From assembly GCF_049316285.1 (NCBI RefSeq), contig NZ_JBMOXA010000006.1:186001-250000 (forward strand): a stretch of DNA of 64,000 nucleotides, given 5' to 3'. Origin of the DNA: Rhodoferax_B sp049316285 (GTDB lineage Bacteria > Pseudomonadota > Gammaproteobacteria > Burkholderiales > Burkholderiaceae_C). Numbering within the stretch: position 1 is the stretch's first letter; each line of letters opens with the position of its first letter. The notes below the pieces were generated by a model. It saw nothing but the letters and a program-made list of their open reading frames with translations, had not been told where the DNA came from and made no database searches. Shown in pieces: positions 32,855-40,729 of this stretch. The position numbers and the translations under genes are program-made.

Positions 32855-33826
32855 TCAGGCTCCAGGTTTGTAAAGAGAAACTTCCAGCGTGTTGACACGC
32901 TTGGGCAACAGCTTTTCACTCAGGAAGGCATCGGCAATACGTTGCTGCTCGGCCAGGCCGTCCAGCACCACCGGGCGCACGGCGTAGCTGCGGCGACCAT
33001 TGGCCTGCTCCACGGTGGCGGCATCCAGCCCCCACACCGGCGCCAGCAGTGCCGCCGCGTCGCGTGGATTGGCCTTCACCCATTGGCCGGTTTTCACCAG
33101 TTCGGCGTAGATCACCTTGAGCACATCGGGCCGCGCCTGCGCATAACGCGTGCTGGCCAGGTAGTAGCGCTGGTAGGACGCCACACCCGTGCCGTCGGCC
33201 AGCACACGGATGTTCGACTGGCGTTGGGCGGCGGACAAAAATGGGTCCCACACCACCCAGGCGTCTATGGCGCCGCGTTCAAACGCGGCACGGCCATCGG
33301 CCGGGGTCAGGTAGGCGGGCTCGATGTCGCGCAAGCTGAGCCCGGCCTTTTCCAGCGCGGCGATCAGCAGGTAGTGCACACCCGCAGCCTTGGCAAAACC
33401 GACTCGTTTGCCCTTGAGGTCGGCCACGCTGCGCAAGGGCGAGTCGGAGCGCACCACAATCGCCTGGGCCGTGGGCGACGGCGCTTCCTGCGCCACAAAG
33501 GTCAGGTTTGCACCAGCCGCCTGGGCGAACACCGGCACGGTGTCGGCCACGTCGGCGGTGAAGTCCAGGTTGTCCAGGTTCAAGGCCTCCAAAAGCGGCA
33601 AGCCGCTGGTGAATTCGTGCCAGGACAGCTTCACGCCCAGCGGCGCGAGTTGTTGCTCCAGCACTCCCTGGGTCTTCAGCACGGCGATCAGCGTGGACGA
33701 CTTTTGGTAGCCGATGCGAACCGTAGCGTTAGCTTGTGCGGACGCCAATCCAGTCGTGCCCAGCACGCCCATTGCTGCCAAGCCTGTCAACACATGGCGG
33801 CGGTTCAAAGAACGATTCAAATTCAT
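32855..33826 (-). CDS. ssuA: Sulfonate-binding protein SsuA, copy 4 (between ssuC and ssuB)
   Basis: 323 residues with a twin-Arg signal (NRRHVLTGLAAMGVLG). Family segments: RIGYQKSSTLIAVLKTQGVLE, LGVKLSWHEFTSGLPLLEAL, LKGKRVGFAKAAGVHYLL, GAIDAWVVWDPF. Location between permease and ATPase makes this the most likely dedicated SsuA partner of SsuBC. Confidence 0.92.
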   Translation of the reverse strand: MNLNRSLNRRHVLTGLAAMGVLGTTGLASAQANATVRIGYQKSSTLIAVLKTQGVLEQQLAPLGVKLSWHEFTSGLPLLEALNLDNLDFTADVADTVPVFAQAAGANLTFVAQEAPSPTAQAIVVRSDSPLRSVADLKGKRVGFAKAAGVHYLLIAALEKAGLSLRDIEPAYLTPADGRAAFERGAIDAWVVWDPFLSAAQRQSNIRVLADGTGVASYQRYYLASTRYAQARPDVLKVIYAELVKTGQWVKANPRDAAALLAPVWGLDAATVEQANGRRSYAVRPVVLDGLAEQQRIADAFLSEKLLPKRVNTLEVSLYKPGA

Positions 33827-33850
33827 GATGTGTCTCTCAGATGCTGTGCT

Positions 33851-34726
33851 TCAAGCGTTGACCTTGGCTTGGTAGCCGGGGTGCCAGCGCAGCCACCAGT
33901 GCTCCAGCCCACGCGCAAAAACGTCGGCCAGCTTGCCCAGCAGCGCGTAGAGCAGAATGCCCACGAGCACCACGTCGGTCTGCAGGAATTCGCGGGCGTT
34001 CATGGTCAGGTAACCAATGCCAGACTGCGCAGAAATGGTCTCGGCCACGATCAGAATCACCCACATCAAACCCAGCGAAAAACGCAGGCCCACCAGGATG
34101 GACGACAGCGCGCCCGGTAAGACGATGTCGCGGTACAGTTGCCAGCGTGTGAGGCCGTAGGTGCGGCCCATTTCGATCAGGCCCGGATCCACATTGCGGA
34201 TGCCGTGGAAGGTGTTGAGGTAAATCGGGAAGAACACCGACACGCTGATCAGGAACAGCTTGGCCGACTCGTCAATGCCAAACCACAGGATGACCAGCGG
34301 AATCAGTGCCAATGCGGGGATGTTGCGCACCATCTGAATGGTCGAATCGAGCAGCGTCTCAAAGAAGCGGATGGAACCAGTCAGCAGGCCCAGCAGCAGG
34401 CCCAAGCCGCCACCAATCGCCAAGCCGGCAAGTGCGCGACCAGCGCTGATCTTCACGTGCACCCACAACTCGCCCGACACGGCCAGCGTCCAGGCAGCAC
34501 GCACCACGTCCACCGGCGCGGGCAACACGCGGGTTGAGAGCCAACCCAGCGTGGAGGCGATTTGCCACACCGTGATCAACAACACCGGCACCAGCCAGGG
34601 CAGCAGCCGTTGGCCCAGCACAGTGGCAAAGCGACCTAGGGCGGCAGCAGTGGCACCGCTGCCGGGCTCGGCCAACTGGCTATCGGGCAGCGGCGAGACA
34701 GAGAGTTCTTGCACAGATTGCGTCAT
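33851..34726 (-). CDS. ssuC: Sulfonate ABC transporter permease SsuC
   Basis: 291 residues with about six TM helices and the EAA loop EMGRTYGLTRWQLYRDIVLPGA. It is a typical SsuC (ILWFGIDESAKLFLI segment). The start overlaps the VOC gene's stop by 4 bp. It works with SsuB at 32028 and one or more of the three SsuA-type proteins in this unit. Confidence 0.94.
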   Translation of the reverse strand: MTQSVQELSVSPLPDSQLAEPGSGATAAALGRFATVLGQRLLPWLVPVLLITVWQIASTLGWLSTRVLPAPVDVVRAAWTLAVSGELWVHVKISAGRALAGLAIGGGLGLLLGLLTGSIRFFETLLDSTIQMVRNIPALALIPLVILWFGIDESAKLFLISVSVFFPIYLNTFHGIRNVDPGLIEMGRTYGLTRWQLYRDIVLPGALSSILVGLRFSLGLMWVILIVAETISAQSGIGYLTMNAREFLQTDVVLVGILLYALLGKLADVFARGLEHWWLRWHPGYQAKVNA

Positions 34727-35106
34727 ACGGGGTACTCCAATTCGTCGTCGGGTTCCAAAAACTCCAGTTGGTTGCCCGCTGGGTCTTTGACATAAAAACG
34801 CAGATAACCGGGCAATGCGCGGTTCTCCACCAACTGCAGTTGCGCTTGCAGCAAGCGGCTGCGTAATTCAGGCAGGTTGTCGACCTCGAAGGCCAGGTGC
34901 GAGGCCACGGGTGCGGGCGCGTTGCTGTCGGTGGGCACCAGCTCTATCTGCTGCGCACCGGCCGCAAAACGCAGGGTGCGGCTGGGCGGCTGGCGCAGCT
35001 CGGGCAGGCCCAGAAGCTGGTGGTAGAAGTTGCGGATCTGCCCCTCGGCGCCGGCCGGATAGGCCAGTTGCACGTGGTGCACACGTTGGATGGAATGGAT
35101 GGGCAT
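34723..35106 (-). CDS. VOC (glyoxalase/dioxygenase) superfamily protein within the ssu operon
   Basis: 127 residues from the ATG at 35106, preceded by GAGGAGG. One VOC module: metal ligands appear conserved as His in RVHHVQLAYP, His in SHLAFEV and Glu in NQLEFLEP. It is inserted between ssuD and ssuC, 13 bp after one and overlapping the other, so it is part of the operon. VOC proteins isomerise, open epoxides or cleave rings; a role in handling the aldehyde or the sulfonate substrate is possible. This gene is not part of the classical ssu set. Confidence 0.85.
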   Translation of the reverse strand: MPIHSIQRVHHVQLAYPAGAEGQIRNFYHQLLGLPELRQPPSRTLRFAAGAQQIELVPTDSNAPAPVASHLAFEVDNLPELRSRLLQAQLQLVENRALPGYLRFYVKDPAGNQLEFLEPDDELEYPV

Positions 35107-35119
35107 GGGCTGGTCCTCC

Positions 35120-36337
35120 TCAGCTTTGTGATGCCGCACGTGCGGCATCAGGTGCTAGCGAATTTGCGGCGTGCAGTGCGGTGTGCGGAACCACAGCGCG
35201 TGGCACATAGCTGTTGCCCACGGCTTCACCAAAAACCGGCCCGCCATGGAGCTTGTCGCGCAACGCCAGCGGCAACAGCGGGAACACCAGTTCGGCAAAA
35301 CGGTAGGCCTCTTCCAGGTGCGGGTAGCCCGACAACACAAAGGTGTCTATGCCAGCCGCCGCGTATTCCTGCATACGTTCGGCCACGGTGTGCGGGTCGC
35401 CCACCAGGGCCGTGCCGGCACCACCACGCACCAGGCCTACACCAGCCCACAGGTTGGGACTGATTTCCAGGTCGGCGCGCGTACGCTTGACCCCCTTGGC
35501 ATGCAGCGCGGCCATACGCCGCTGGCCGACCGAATCCATGCGTGCAAAGGCCGCCTGGGCGTTGACCACGGTCTCGTCCTTCACGCGGCTGATGAGGTCT
35601 TCCGCGGCTTCCCAGGCGCGGCTGTCGCTTTCGCGCACGATGACGTGCAGGCGGATACCAAAGCGCAGCGTGCGGCCGTGTTTGGCGGCACGCGCACGTA
35701 CGTCGGCAATCTTCTTGGCCACTTCGGCCGGTGGTTCACCCCAGGTGAGGTAGGCATCCACCTGCTCGGCGGCCAGATCGTGTGCGGGCTCGGACGAGCC
35801 ACCAAAATAAACCGGCGGATAGGGACGCTGCACCGACGGGAACAGCAGCTTGGCGCCTTTGACCTGGATGTGCTGGCCGTCGAAGTCCAGACTCTGGCCT
35901 TCATGGCTGCGCGCAATGACTTCGCGCCAGATGCGGATGAACTCGGCCGATTGTTCGTAGCGTGCCGCGTGATCGAGGTACACGCCATCACCTTCCAACT
36001 CGGCTTGATCGCCGCCGGTGACCAGGTTGATCAGCAGGCGGCCACCCGAGAGGCGGTCGAACGTAGCGGCCATGCGTGCGGCCAGACCAGGCTGGTGCAG
36101 GCCGGGGCGCACGGCGACCAGGAACTTGAGGCGGCGTGTCACGGGGATCAGGCTCGCGGCGACCACCCAAGGGTCTTCACAGGTGCGGCCTGTGGGCAAC
36201 AAAACACCTTCATAACCCAGGCTGTCGGCCGCGACGGCGATCTGCTTGAAGTAATCGTGGCCGATCTGGCGCGCGCCTTCAGCGGTGCCAAGGTAACGGC
36301 TGTCGCCGTGGGTGGGAATGAACCAGAATACTTGCAT
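35120..36337 (-). CDS. ssuD: FMNH2-dependent alkanesulfonate monooxygenase SsuD
   Basis: 405 residues, very close to E. coli SsuD along the full chain: MQVFWFIPTHGDSRYLGT, LPTGRTCEDPW, FGGSSEPAHDLAAEQVD, LTWGEP and NLWAGVGLVRGGAGTALVG. The active-site Cys of E. coli SsuD (RSCEDA) is present as RTCEDP. It cleaves C2-C10 alkanesulfonates to aldehyde and sulfite with FMNH2 from SsuE (38581). The C-terminus is about 15 residues longer than usual. Confidence 0.96.
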   Translation of the reverse strand: MQVFWFIPTHGDSRYLGTAEGARQIGHDYFKQIAVAADSLGYEGVLLPTGRTCEDPWVVAASLIPVTRRLKFLVAVRPGLHQPGLAARMAATFDRLSGGRLLINLVTGGDQAELEGDGVYLDHAARYEQSAEFIRIWREVIARSHEGQSLDFDGQHIQVKGAKLLFPSVQRPYPPVYFGGSSEPAHDLAAEQVDAYLTWGEPPAEVAKKIADVRARAAKHGRTLRFGIRLHVIVRESDSRAWEAAEDLISRVKDETVVNAQAAFARMDSVGQRRMAALHAKGVKRTRADLEISPNLWAGVGLVRGGAGTALVGDPHTVAERMQEYAAAGIDTFVLSGYPHLEEAYRFAELVFPLLPLALRDKLHGGPVFGEAVGNSYVPRAVVPHTALHAANSLAPDAARAASQS

Positions 36338-36402
36338 GGAAGAGGCTCCTGAAGACGTGTTCGGAAATTTCTAGGGGTGTTTTTTGAAGGGGAGTACGTT
36401 GC

Positions 36403-37431
36403 TCAGCCAGCCGCCAATCGGCCAAGCTCGGCCGGCGTGGGGCGCCAGACGATGTCGCTCACACGCACGGCGCGGGGGATCAGGCCTAGCTTTAGAAAGG
36501 CATCGGCCACACGCTGCTGGTCGGCCACGATTTGTGCGTTCAGCAAACCCACGGGGGATGGCGGGCGGCGCTGTATGAACAGGCTCACCACCCCGGCATC
36601 CAGGCCACTGAAGTTGGCAATCAGCTTGATGGCTTCCTTGCGCGCGTCCTGCGCCAGGCGGTCGGCGCGGGTCAGTTCGTCGAACAACGCGCCCAGCACT
36701 TGCGGGTGTTTTTGCACAAACGGTTTGGCCGCCAGGTAAAACGAGTTGTTGCCAGACAGCCCGCGTCCCGTGGCCAAGGCGCGTGGGCTGATCGCCAGTT
36801 CGGTCGCCGCATAAAACGGGTCCCAGATGGCCCATGCATCGACCGCGCCTTTTTCAAACGCGGCACGTGCATCGGCGGGTGCCAGGTACACCGGTTGAAT
36901 GTCGCTCCAGGCCAGGTTGGCCTTCTCCAGCGCACGCAGCACCAGGTAGTGCGCGCTGGAGCCTTTCTGGAACGCCACACGGCGGCCCTTGAGGTCCTGC
37001 AGCGACTTCAGCGGTGAGGGGCCCGGCACCAGAATGGCCGAGCTGTCGGGCTTGGAAGGCTCGGCGCCCACATACAGCAACTCGATGCCGGCCGACTGTG
37101 CAAACACCGGTGGGGTGTCGCCGGTCAAGCCAAACTCCAGGCTGCCGCTGGCCAATGCTTCCAGCAACTGCGGGCCAGCCGGAAACTCCAGCCAGACAAT
37201 CTTGCTGTTGGGGAAGCGTTTTTCCAGCACGCCCTGCTGCTTCAGGATCACCAGGTTGACGGCCGCCTTTTGGTAGCCTATGCGCAGCACCTCGGGTGCC
37301 GCCACGGCGGAGACACCTTGCGCCTTGGCATCCTGCGCGAACAGGCTGGACAGGCTCCAGCTGAACGCGGTGGTGCCCAACAACTGCAGTGCGCGGCGGC
37401 GCTGTGCTGGTGGAACGGATAACAGGCTCAT
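36403..37431 (-). CDS. SsuA-type binding protein, copy 5
   Basis: 342 residues with a signal peptide after PPAQRRRALQLLGTTAFSWSL. Family segments: RIGYQKAAVNLVILKQQGVLE, IVWLEFPAGPQLLEAL, LKGRRVAFQKGSSAHYLVLRAL and GAVDAWAIWDPFYAA. It lies immediately upstream of ssuD in the same unit. It resembles the neighbouring copy 6 in layout but is clearly diverged, so ligand specificities probably differ. Confidence 0.9.
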   Translation of the reverse strand: MSLLSVPPAQRRRALQLLGTTAFSWSLSSLFAQDAKAQGVSAVAAPEVLRIGYQKAAVNLVILKQQGVLEKRFPNSKIVWLEFPAGPQLLEALASGSLEFGLTGDTPPVFAQSAGIELLYVGAEPSKPDSSAILVPGPSPLKSLQDLKGRRVAFQKGSSAHYLVLRALEKANLAWSDIQPVYLAPADARAAFEKGAVDAWAIWDPFYAATELAISPRALATGRGLSGNNSFYLAAKPFVQKHPQVLGALFDELTRADRLAQDARKEAIKLIANFSGLDAGVVSLFIQRRPPSPVGLLNAQIVADQQRVADAFLKLGLIPRAVRVSDIVWRPTPAELGRLAAG

Positions 37432-37454
37432 GGTGTGCTCCAGACGGTGTGTGT

Positions 37455-38408
37455 TTACAGATCCACCGGTGCGGCGTGCAGCAGGTTGAGCTTCTTCGGG
37501 ATCAGCTTCAGGTCGAAGAAGGTGTCGGCAATTTGCTGCTGCTCGGCCAGGATGGCGCGGGTCACCGGGGCGGTGCCAAACTGCGCGCGGCTGAGGTAGA
37601 GCGCGGTGATGCTCTTGTCCAGGCCAAGCACACTGGCCAGCTCGGCAGCGGCAGCATCCTTGTTCTGTGCCGCCCAGTTGTCGATGTTGTTGAGTTCTTC
37701 GAGCGCAATGCGCAGCACGTCGGCATTACGCGTGGCGAAGTCACGCGAGGTGAAGTAGTAGGCACGGTTGTGCACCACACCGGTGGCGTCTGCCAGGGTA
37801 CGGGCGTCCAGCGTTTTTTGTGCGGCGGCAAGGAACGGGTCCCAGATGATCCAGGCATCGACCGCGCCTTTTTCAAACGCCGCCCGCGCATCGGCTGGCG
37901 CCAGAAAAACCGACTGCACATCGCTGTACTTCAGGCCGTGTTTTTCGAGCAGCTTCACCAGGAAGTAATGCACGTTCGAGCCCTTGTTGTAGGCGATGCG
38001 TTTGCCCTTGAGGTCTTTGACGTGCTGGATGGCCGAGGTCTTGGGCACGATCACCGCCTCTAACGCTGGGCGTGGCACGGTGGCACCGGCGTAGACCAGC
38101 GGCGCACCGGCGGCCTGGGCAAAGATTGGCGGCGCTTCGCCCACGTCACCAAAATCGATGGCACCAACGTTCAGCGCTTCCAGCTGCACCGGACCGGCGT
38201 TGAATTCGGTCCAACTGACCTTCACGCCCAGCGGCGCCAGGCGTTTCTCCAGCGTGCCGCGGCCCTTCAGCACGGACAGCCAGCCTTTCTGATGGCCCAC
38301 ACGCAAGATACGTTCACCGCTTTGCGCCTGCGTCAGGCTGCTGCCGCCCAGGGCCGCTGCGGCGATGGCGCTGGTCAGGACCTGGCGGCGATTAAATGAG
38401 ATGGTCAT
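37455..38408 (-). CDS. SsuA-type binding protein, copy 6
   Basis: 317 residues; signal peptide FNRRQVLTSAIAAAALGGSS. Family segments: LRVGHQKGWLSVLKGRGTLE, VKVSWTEFNAGPVQLEAL, IDFGDVGEAPPIFAQAAGAP, YNKGSNVHYFLVKLLE, GAVDAWIIWDPFLAAA. In order and type it corresponds to the SsuA that follows ssuE in E. coli and Pseudomonas. Confidence 0.92.
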   Translation of the reverse strand: MTISFNRRQVLTSAIAAAALGGSSLTQAQSGERILRVGHQKGWLSVLKGRGTLEKRLAPLGVKVSWTEFNAGPVQLEALNVGAIDFGDVGEAPPIFAQAAGAPLVYAGATVPRPALEAVIVPKTSAIQHVKDLKGKRIAYNKGSNVHYFLVKLLEKHGLKYSDVQSVFLAPADARAAFEKGAVDAWIIWDPFLAAAQKTLDARTLADATGVVHNRAYYFTSRDFATRNADVLRIALEELNNIDNWAAQNKDAAAAELASVLGLDKSITALYLSRAQFGTAPVTRAILAEQQQIADTFFDLKLIPKKLNLLHAAPVDL

Positions 38409-38580
38409 GGCAAATTTCTTTCAGGATGTAGAAGGTTCAACAAATCTTTGGCGGCGTATACGTGGTGCAGGGCAACAGCAGCCCCTGCCCGCAACACCGG
38501 GGCATTTGCAAAAACAAATGGAAAAGATGAAAAGACCGGTGCGGAGCAGTGCGGCGTTTGCCGCCTGCCCTCACCGCTTG

Positions 38581-39171
38581 TTAAACGCTACATCGCACTT
38601 GCGAGAAATGCACAGGCTCGAAACGCCCGGCGGGCACTGGCGCTGGACGCAGGGTTTCGGTCACCAGCGTGTTCACCGCTTCGTCGATACGGCTGGAGAT
38701 CTCCGGGCCTACGAGGTAGGCGCCCTCGGGAATCGAGGTCACTTGCGCATCCGTGGCATAGATGCCGGGCAGTATGTGTTTGGCCCCCAGCGACTGCAAC
38801 ACCGGACGCAGCGCGTAGTCCAGCGCCAACATGTGGTGTGGGCTGCCACCGGTGGCCAAAGGCAACACGGTTTTGCCCTTCAGTGCGGTTTGTGGCAGCA
38901 GGTCCAAAAACACCTTCAGCACGCCGCTGTAGGCCGCCTTGTAGACCGGCGTGGCCACCACCAGCACACGGGCACGGGCCACCAGATCCACAGCCTGGCT
39001 GATGGTGCGGTGCCCCACGTCGGCCAGCAGCAGCGCCTGCGGCGACAGATCGCGAATATGCAGGCGTTCGACCAATTGGCCTCGGCTGGCCAGTTGCTGC
39101 GAAACGCTGTCCAGCAAAGCCGCAGAACGTGAACGTTCGGACGGGCTACCGGCAATCAACAAAACAGACAT
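38581..39171 (-). CDS. ssuE: NAD(P)H-dependent FMN reductase SsuE
   Basis: 196 residues, flavodoxin-like fold: the phosphate loop is AGSPSERSRSAALL and the segment VVATPVYKAAYSGVLKVFLD is characteristic of SsuE. It supplies FMNH2 to SsuD and the other flavin monooxygenases here. It heads the ssu set; 172 bp separate it from the next gene, so an internal promoter is possible. Confidence 0.95.
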   Translation of the reverse strand: MSVLLIAGSPSERSRSAALLDSVSQQLASRGQLVERLHIRDLSPQALLLADVGHRTISQAVDLVARARVLVVATPVYKAAYSGVLKVFLDLLPQTALKGKTVLPLATGGSPHHMLALDYALRPVLQSLGAKHILPGIYATDAQVTSIPEGAYLVGPEISSRIDEAVNTLVTETLRPAPVPAGRFEPVHFSQVRCSV

Positions 39172-39204
39172 GGGGGTTCCCTGGTTTCAGCAAGCCGTGA
39201 CGGC

Positions 39205-40239
39205 TTATTTGTTGGTATAGATTTGATCGAACGAGCCACCGTCGGCAAAGTGGGCCTTGTCGGCCTTGCCCCAGCCACCAAACGCCTGGTCAATGGTGAA
39301 CAGCGTCAGCTTGGGGAACTGGTTGGCGTACTTGGCCTTGGCCTTGTCGGCGGTGGGGCGGTAGTAGTTACGACCGGCAATTTCTTGGCCTTCATCGGAA
39401 TACAGGTACTCCAGGTAGGCCGTGGCGACAGCACGCGAGCCCTTGCGGTCCACCACCTTGTCTACGACAGAGACCGAAGGTTCGGCCAGGATGCTGATGC
39501 TGGGCACGACGATTTCAAACTTCTCGGGGCCGAATTCCTTCAGCGCCAGGAAGGCTTCGTTTTCCCAGGCCAGCAGCACGTCGCCCACATTGCGCTGCAC
39601 AAAGGTGATGGTGGAGCCACGTGCGCCGGTGTCCAGCACGGGCACGTTCTTGAACAGTGCGCTGACGAAGGTCTTGGCTTGTGCGTCGCCGCCCTGCTTG
39701 CGCTTGGCGTATTCCCAGGCGGCGAGGTAGTTCCAGCGCGCACCACCCGAGGTCTTGGGGTTGGGGGTGATCACCGACACACCGGGCTTGATCAGGTCGT
39801 CCCAGTCCTTCACACCCTTGGGGTTGCCCTTGCGCACCAGGAACACAATGGTCGAGCTGTAGGGTGCCGAGTTGTGCGGCAGGCGCTTGACCCAGTCCTG
39901 CTTGATCAGGCCGCCGTTGTTCACCAGTGCGTCCACGTCGCCGCCCAGCGCCAGCGTCACCACATCGGCGTCAATGCCATCGATCACCGAGCGGGCCTGT
40001 TTGCCCGAGCCGCCATGCGATTGTTTGATGGTCACGTCCTGGCCGGTCTTGCCCTTCCAGTACTTGCTGAAGGCGGCGTTGTAGTCCACATACAGCTCGC
40101 GGGTTGGGTCGTACGACACGTTCAGCAACGTGACAGGCGCTGGTGCCGATTGGGCGATGGCGCCAATAGCCGACCCTGCGAGGGTGAGGGCCAAAGCGGC
40201 CTGGGCGGAAACATTGATAAAGTTGCGGCGTGACGTCAT
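39205..40239 (-). CDS. Sulfate/thiosulfate ABC transporter binding protein (Sbp/CysP)
   Basis: 344 residues from the ATG at 40239, which follows GGAG; the frame is open upstream but gives no plausible signal. Signal peptide then LLNVSYDPTRELYVDYNAAF, QSHGGSGKQARSVIDG and NPKTSGGARWNYLAAWEYA, which are diagnostic of the sulfate-binding family. It brings sulfate or thiosulfate to a CysTWA permease that is not in this window. It likely belongs to the sulfur-starvation regulon of the ssu genes downstream. Confidence 0.94.
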   Translation of the reverse strand: MTSRRNFINVSAQAALALTLAGSAIGAIAQSAPAPVTLLNVSYDPTRELYVDYNAAFSKYWKGKTGQDVTIKQSHGGSGKQARSVIDGIDADVVTLALGGDVDALVNNGGLIKQDWVKRLPHNSAPYSSTIVFLVRKGNPKGVKDWDDLIKPGVSVITPNPKTSGGARWNYLAAWEYAKRKQGGDAQAKTFVSALFKNVPVLDTGARGSTITFVQRNVGDVLLAWENEAFLALKEFGPEKFEIVVPSISILAEPSVSVVDKVVDRKGSRAVATAYLEYLYSDEGQEIAGRNYYRPTADKAKAKYANQFPKLTLFTIDQAFGGWGKADKAHFADGGSFDQIYTNK

Positions 40240-40301
40240 TTTTGGCTCCAATTCCTCAAAAAACTTGATGGAACGCATTCTGGAAGCCGTTGCAAAAAAC
40301 T

Positions 40302-40317
40302 AAAACTACTTAGTTTT
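40302..40317. promoter_or_regulatory. Inverted repeat upstream of the sulfate-binding protein gene
   Basis: AAAACTA-CT-TAGTTTT, a perfect 7-bp inverted repeat in a locally A/T-rich stretch, 63-78 nt before the start at 40239 and 50-65 nt before yggX. Candidate operator or promoter element; no regulator assigned. Confidence 0.4.
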
Positions 40318-40366
40318 CAGTTTTAAATTACCCAAACATCTAAGACAAGCGAAAGTACCCACACTC

Positions 40367-40639
40367 ATGGCACGCATGGTTCAATGCATCAAGCTCGGCA
40401 AAGAAGCTGAAGGACTTGATTTCCCCCCCTACCCCGGCGCGCTCGGCCAACGCATTTGGGAAAACGTCAGCAAGGAAGCCTGGGCCGGCTGGATCAAGCA
40501 CCAGACCATGCTGGTGAACGAAAACCGCCTCAACCTGGCCGATCTGCGCGCCCGCCAATACCTGGCGCGGCAGATGGAAAACCATTTCTTCGGCGCCGGC
40601 GCCGACGCCGCGCAGGGCTACGTGCCGCCTTCGGCCTAA
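40367..40639 (+). CDS. yggX: Probable Fe(II)-trafficking/oxidative-damage protection protein YggX
   Basis: 90 residues, full length. MARMVQCIKLGKEAEGLDFP (with Cys7) and LNLADLRARQYLARQMENHFFG are the two family blocks. YggX protects Fe-S clusters and limits iron-driven oxidative damage. It is divergent from the sulfate-binding gene and followed by an intrinsic terminator. Confidence 0.96.
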   Translation: MARMVQCIKLGKEAEGLDFPPYPGALGQRIWENVSKEAWAGWIKHQTMLVNENRLNLADLRARQYLARQMENHFFGAGADAAQGYVPPSA

Positions 40640-40672
40640 GTTCGTAAGCAGGTTCTAACCGCCACAATTGAG

Positions 40673-40706
40673 CGGCCTGGGCGAAAGTCCCAGGCCGTTT
40701 TTGTTT
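40673..40706 (+). terminator. Intrinsic terminator after yggX
   Basis: CGGCCTGGG, loop, CCCAGGCCG, then TTTTTGTTT. It lies directly before mnmC, only 24 bp from its ATG. Confidence 0.92.
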
Positions 40707-40729
40707 CATGACCCCGTATTTGTTCCCTC

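Noticed and set aside
38409..38580. Search for a fifth copy of the sulfur motif upstream of copy 6 SsuA
   Set aside because: Only CATCTTTTCC-like sequence is present; the GCATA half is missing, so it is not counted.
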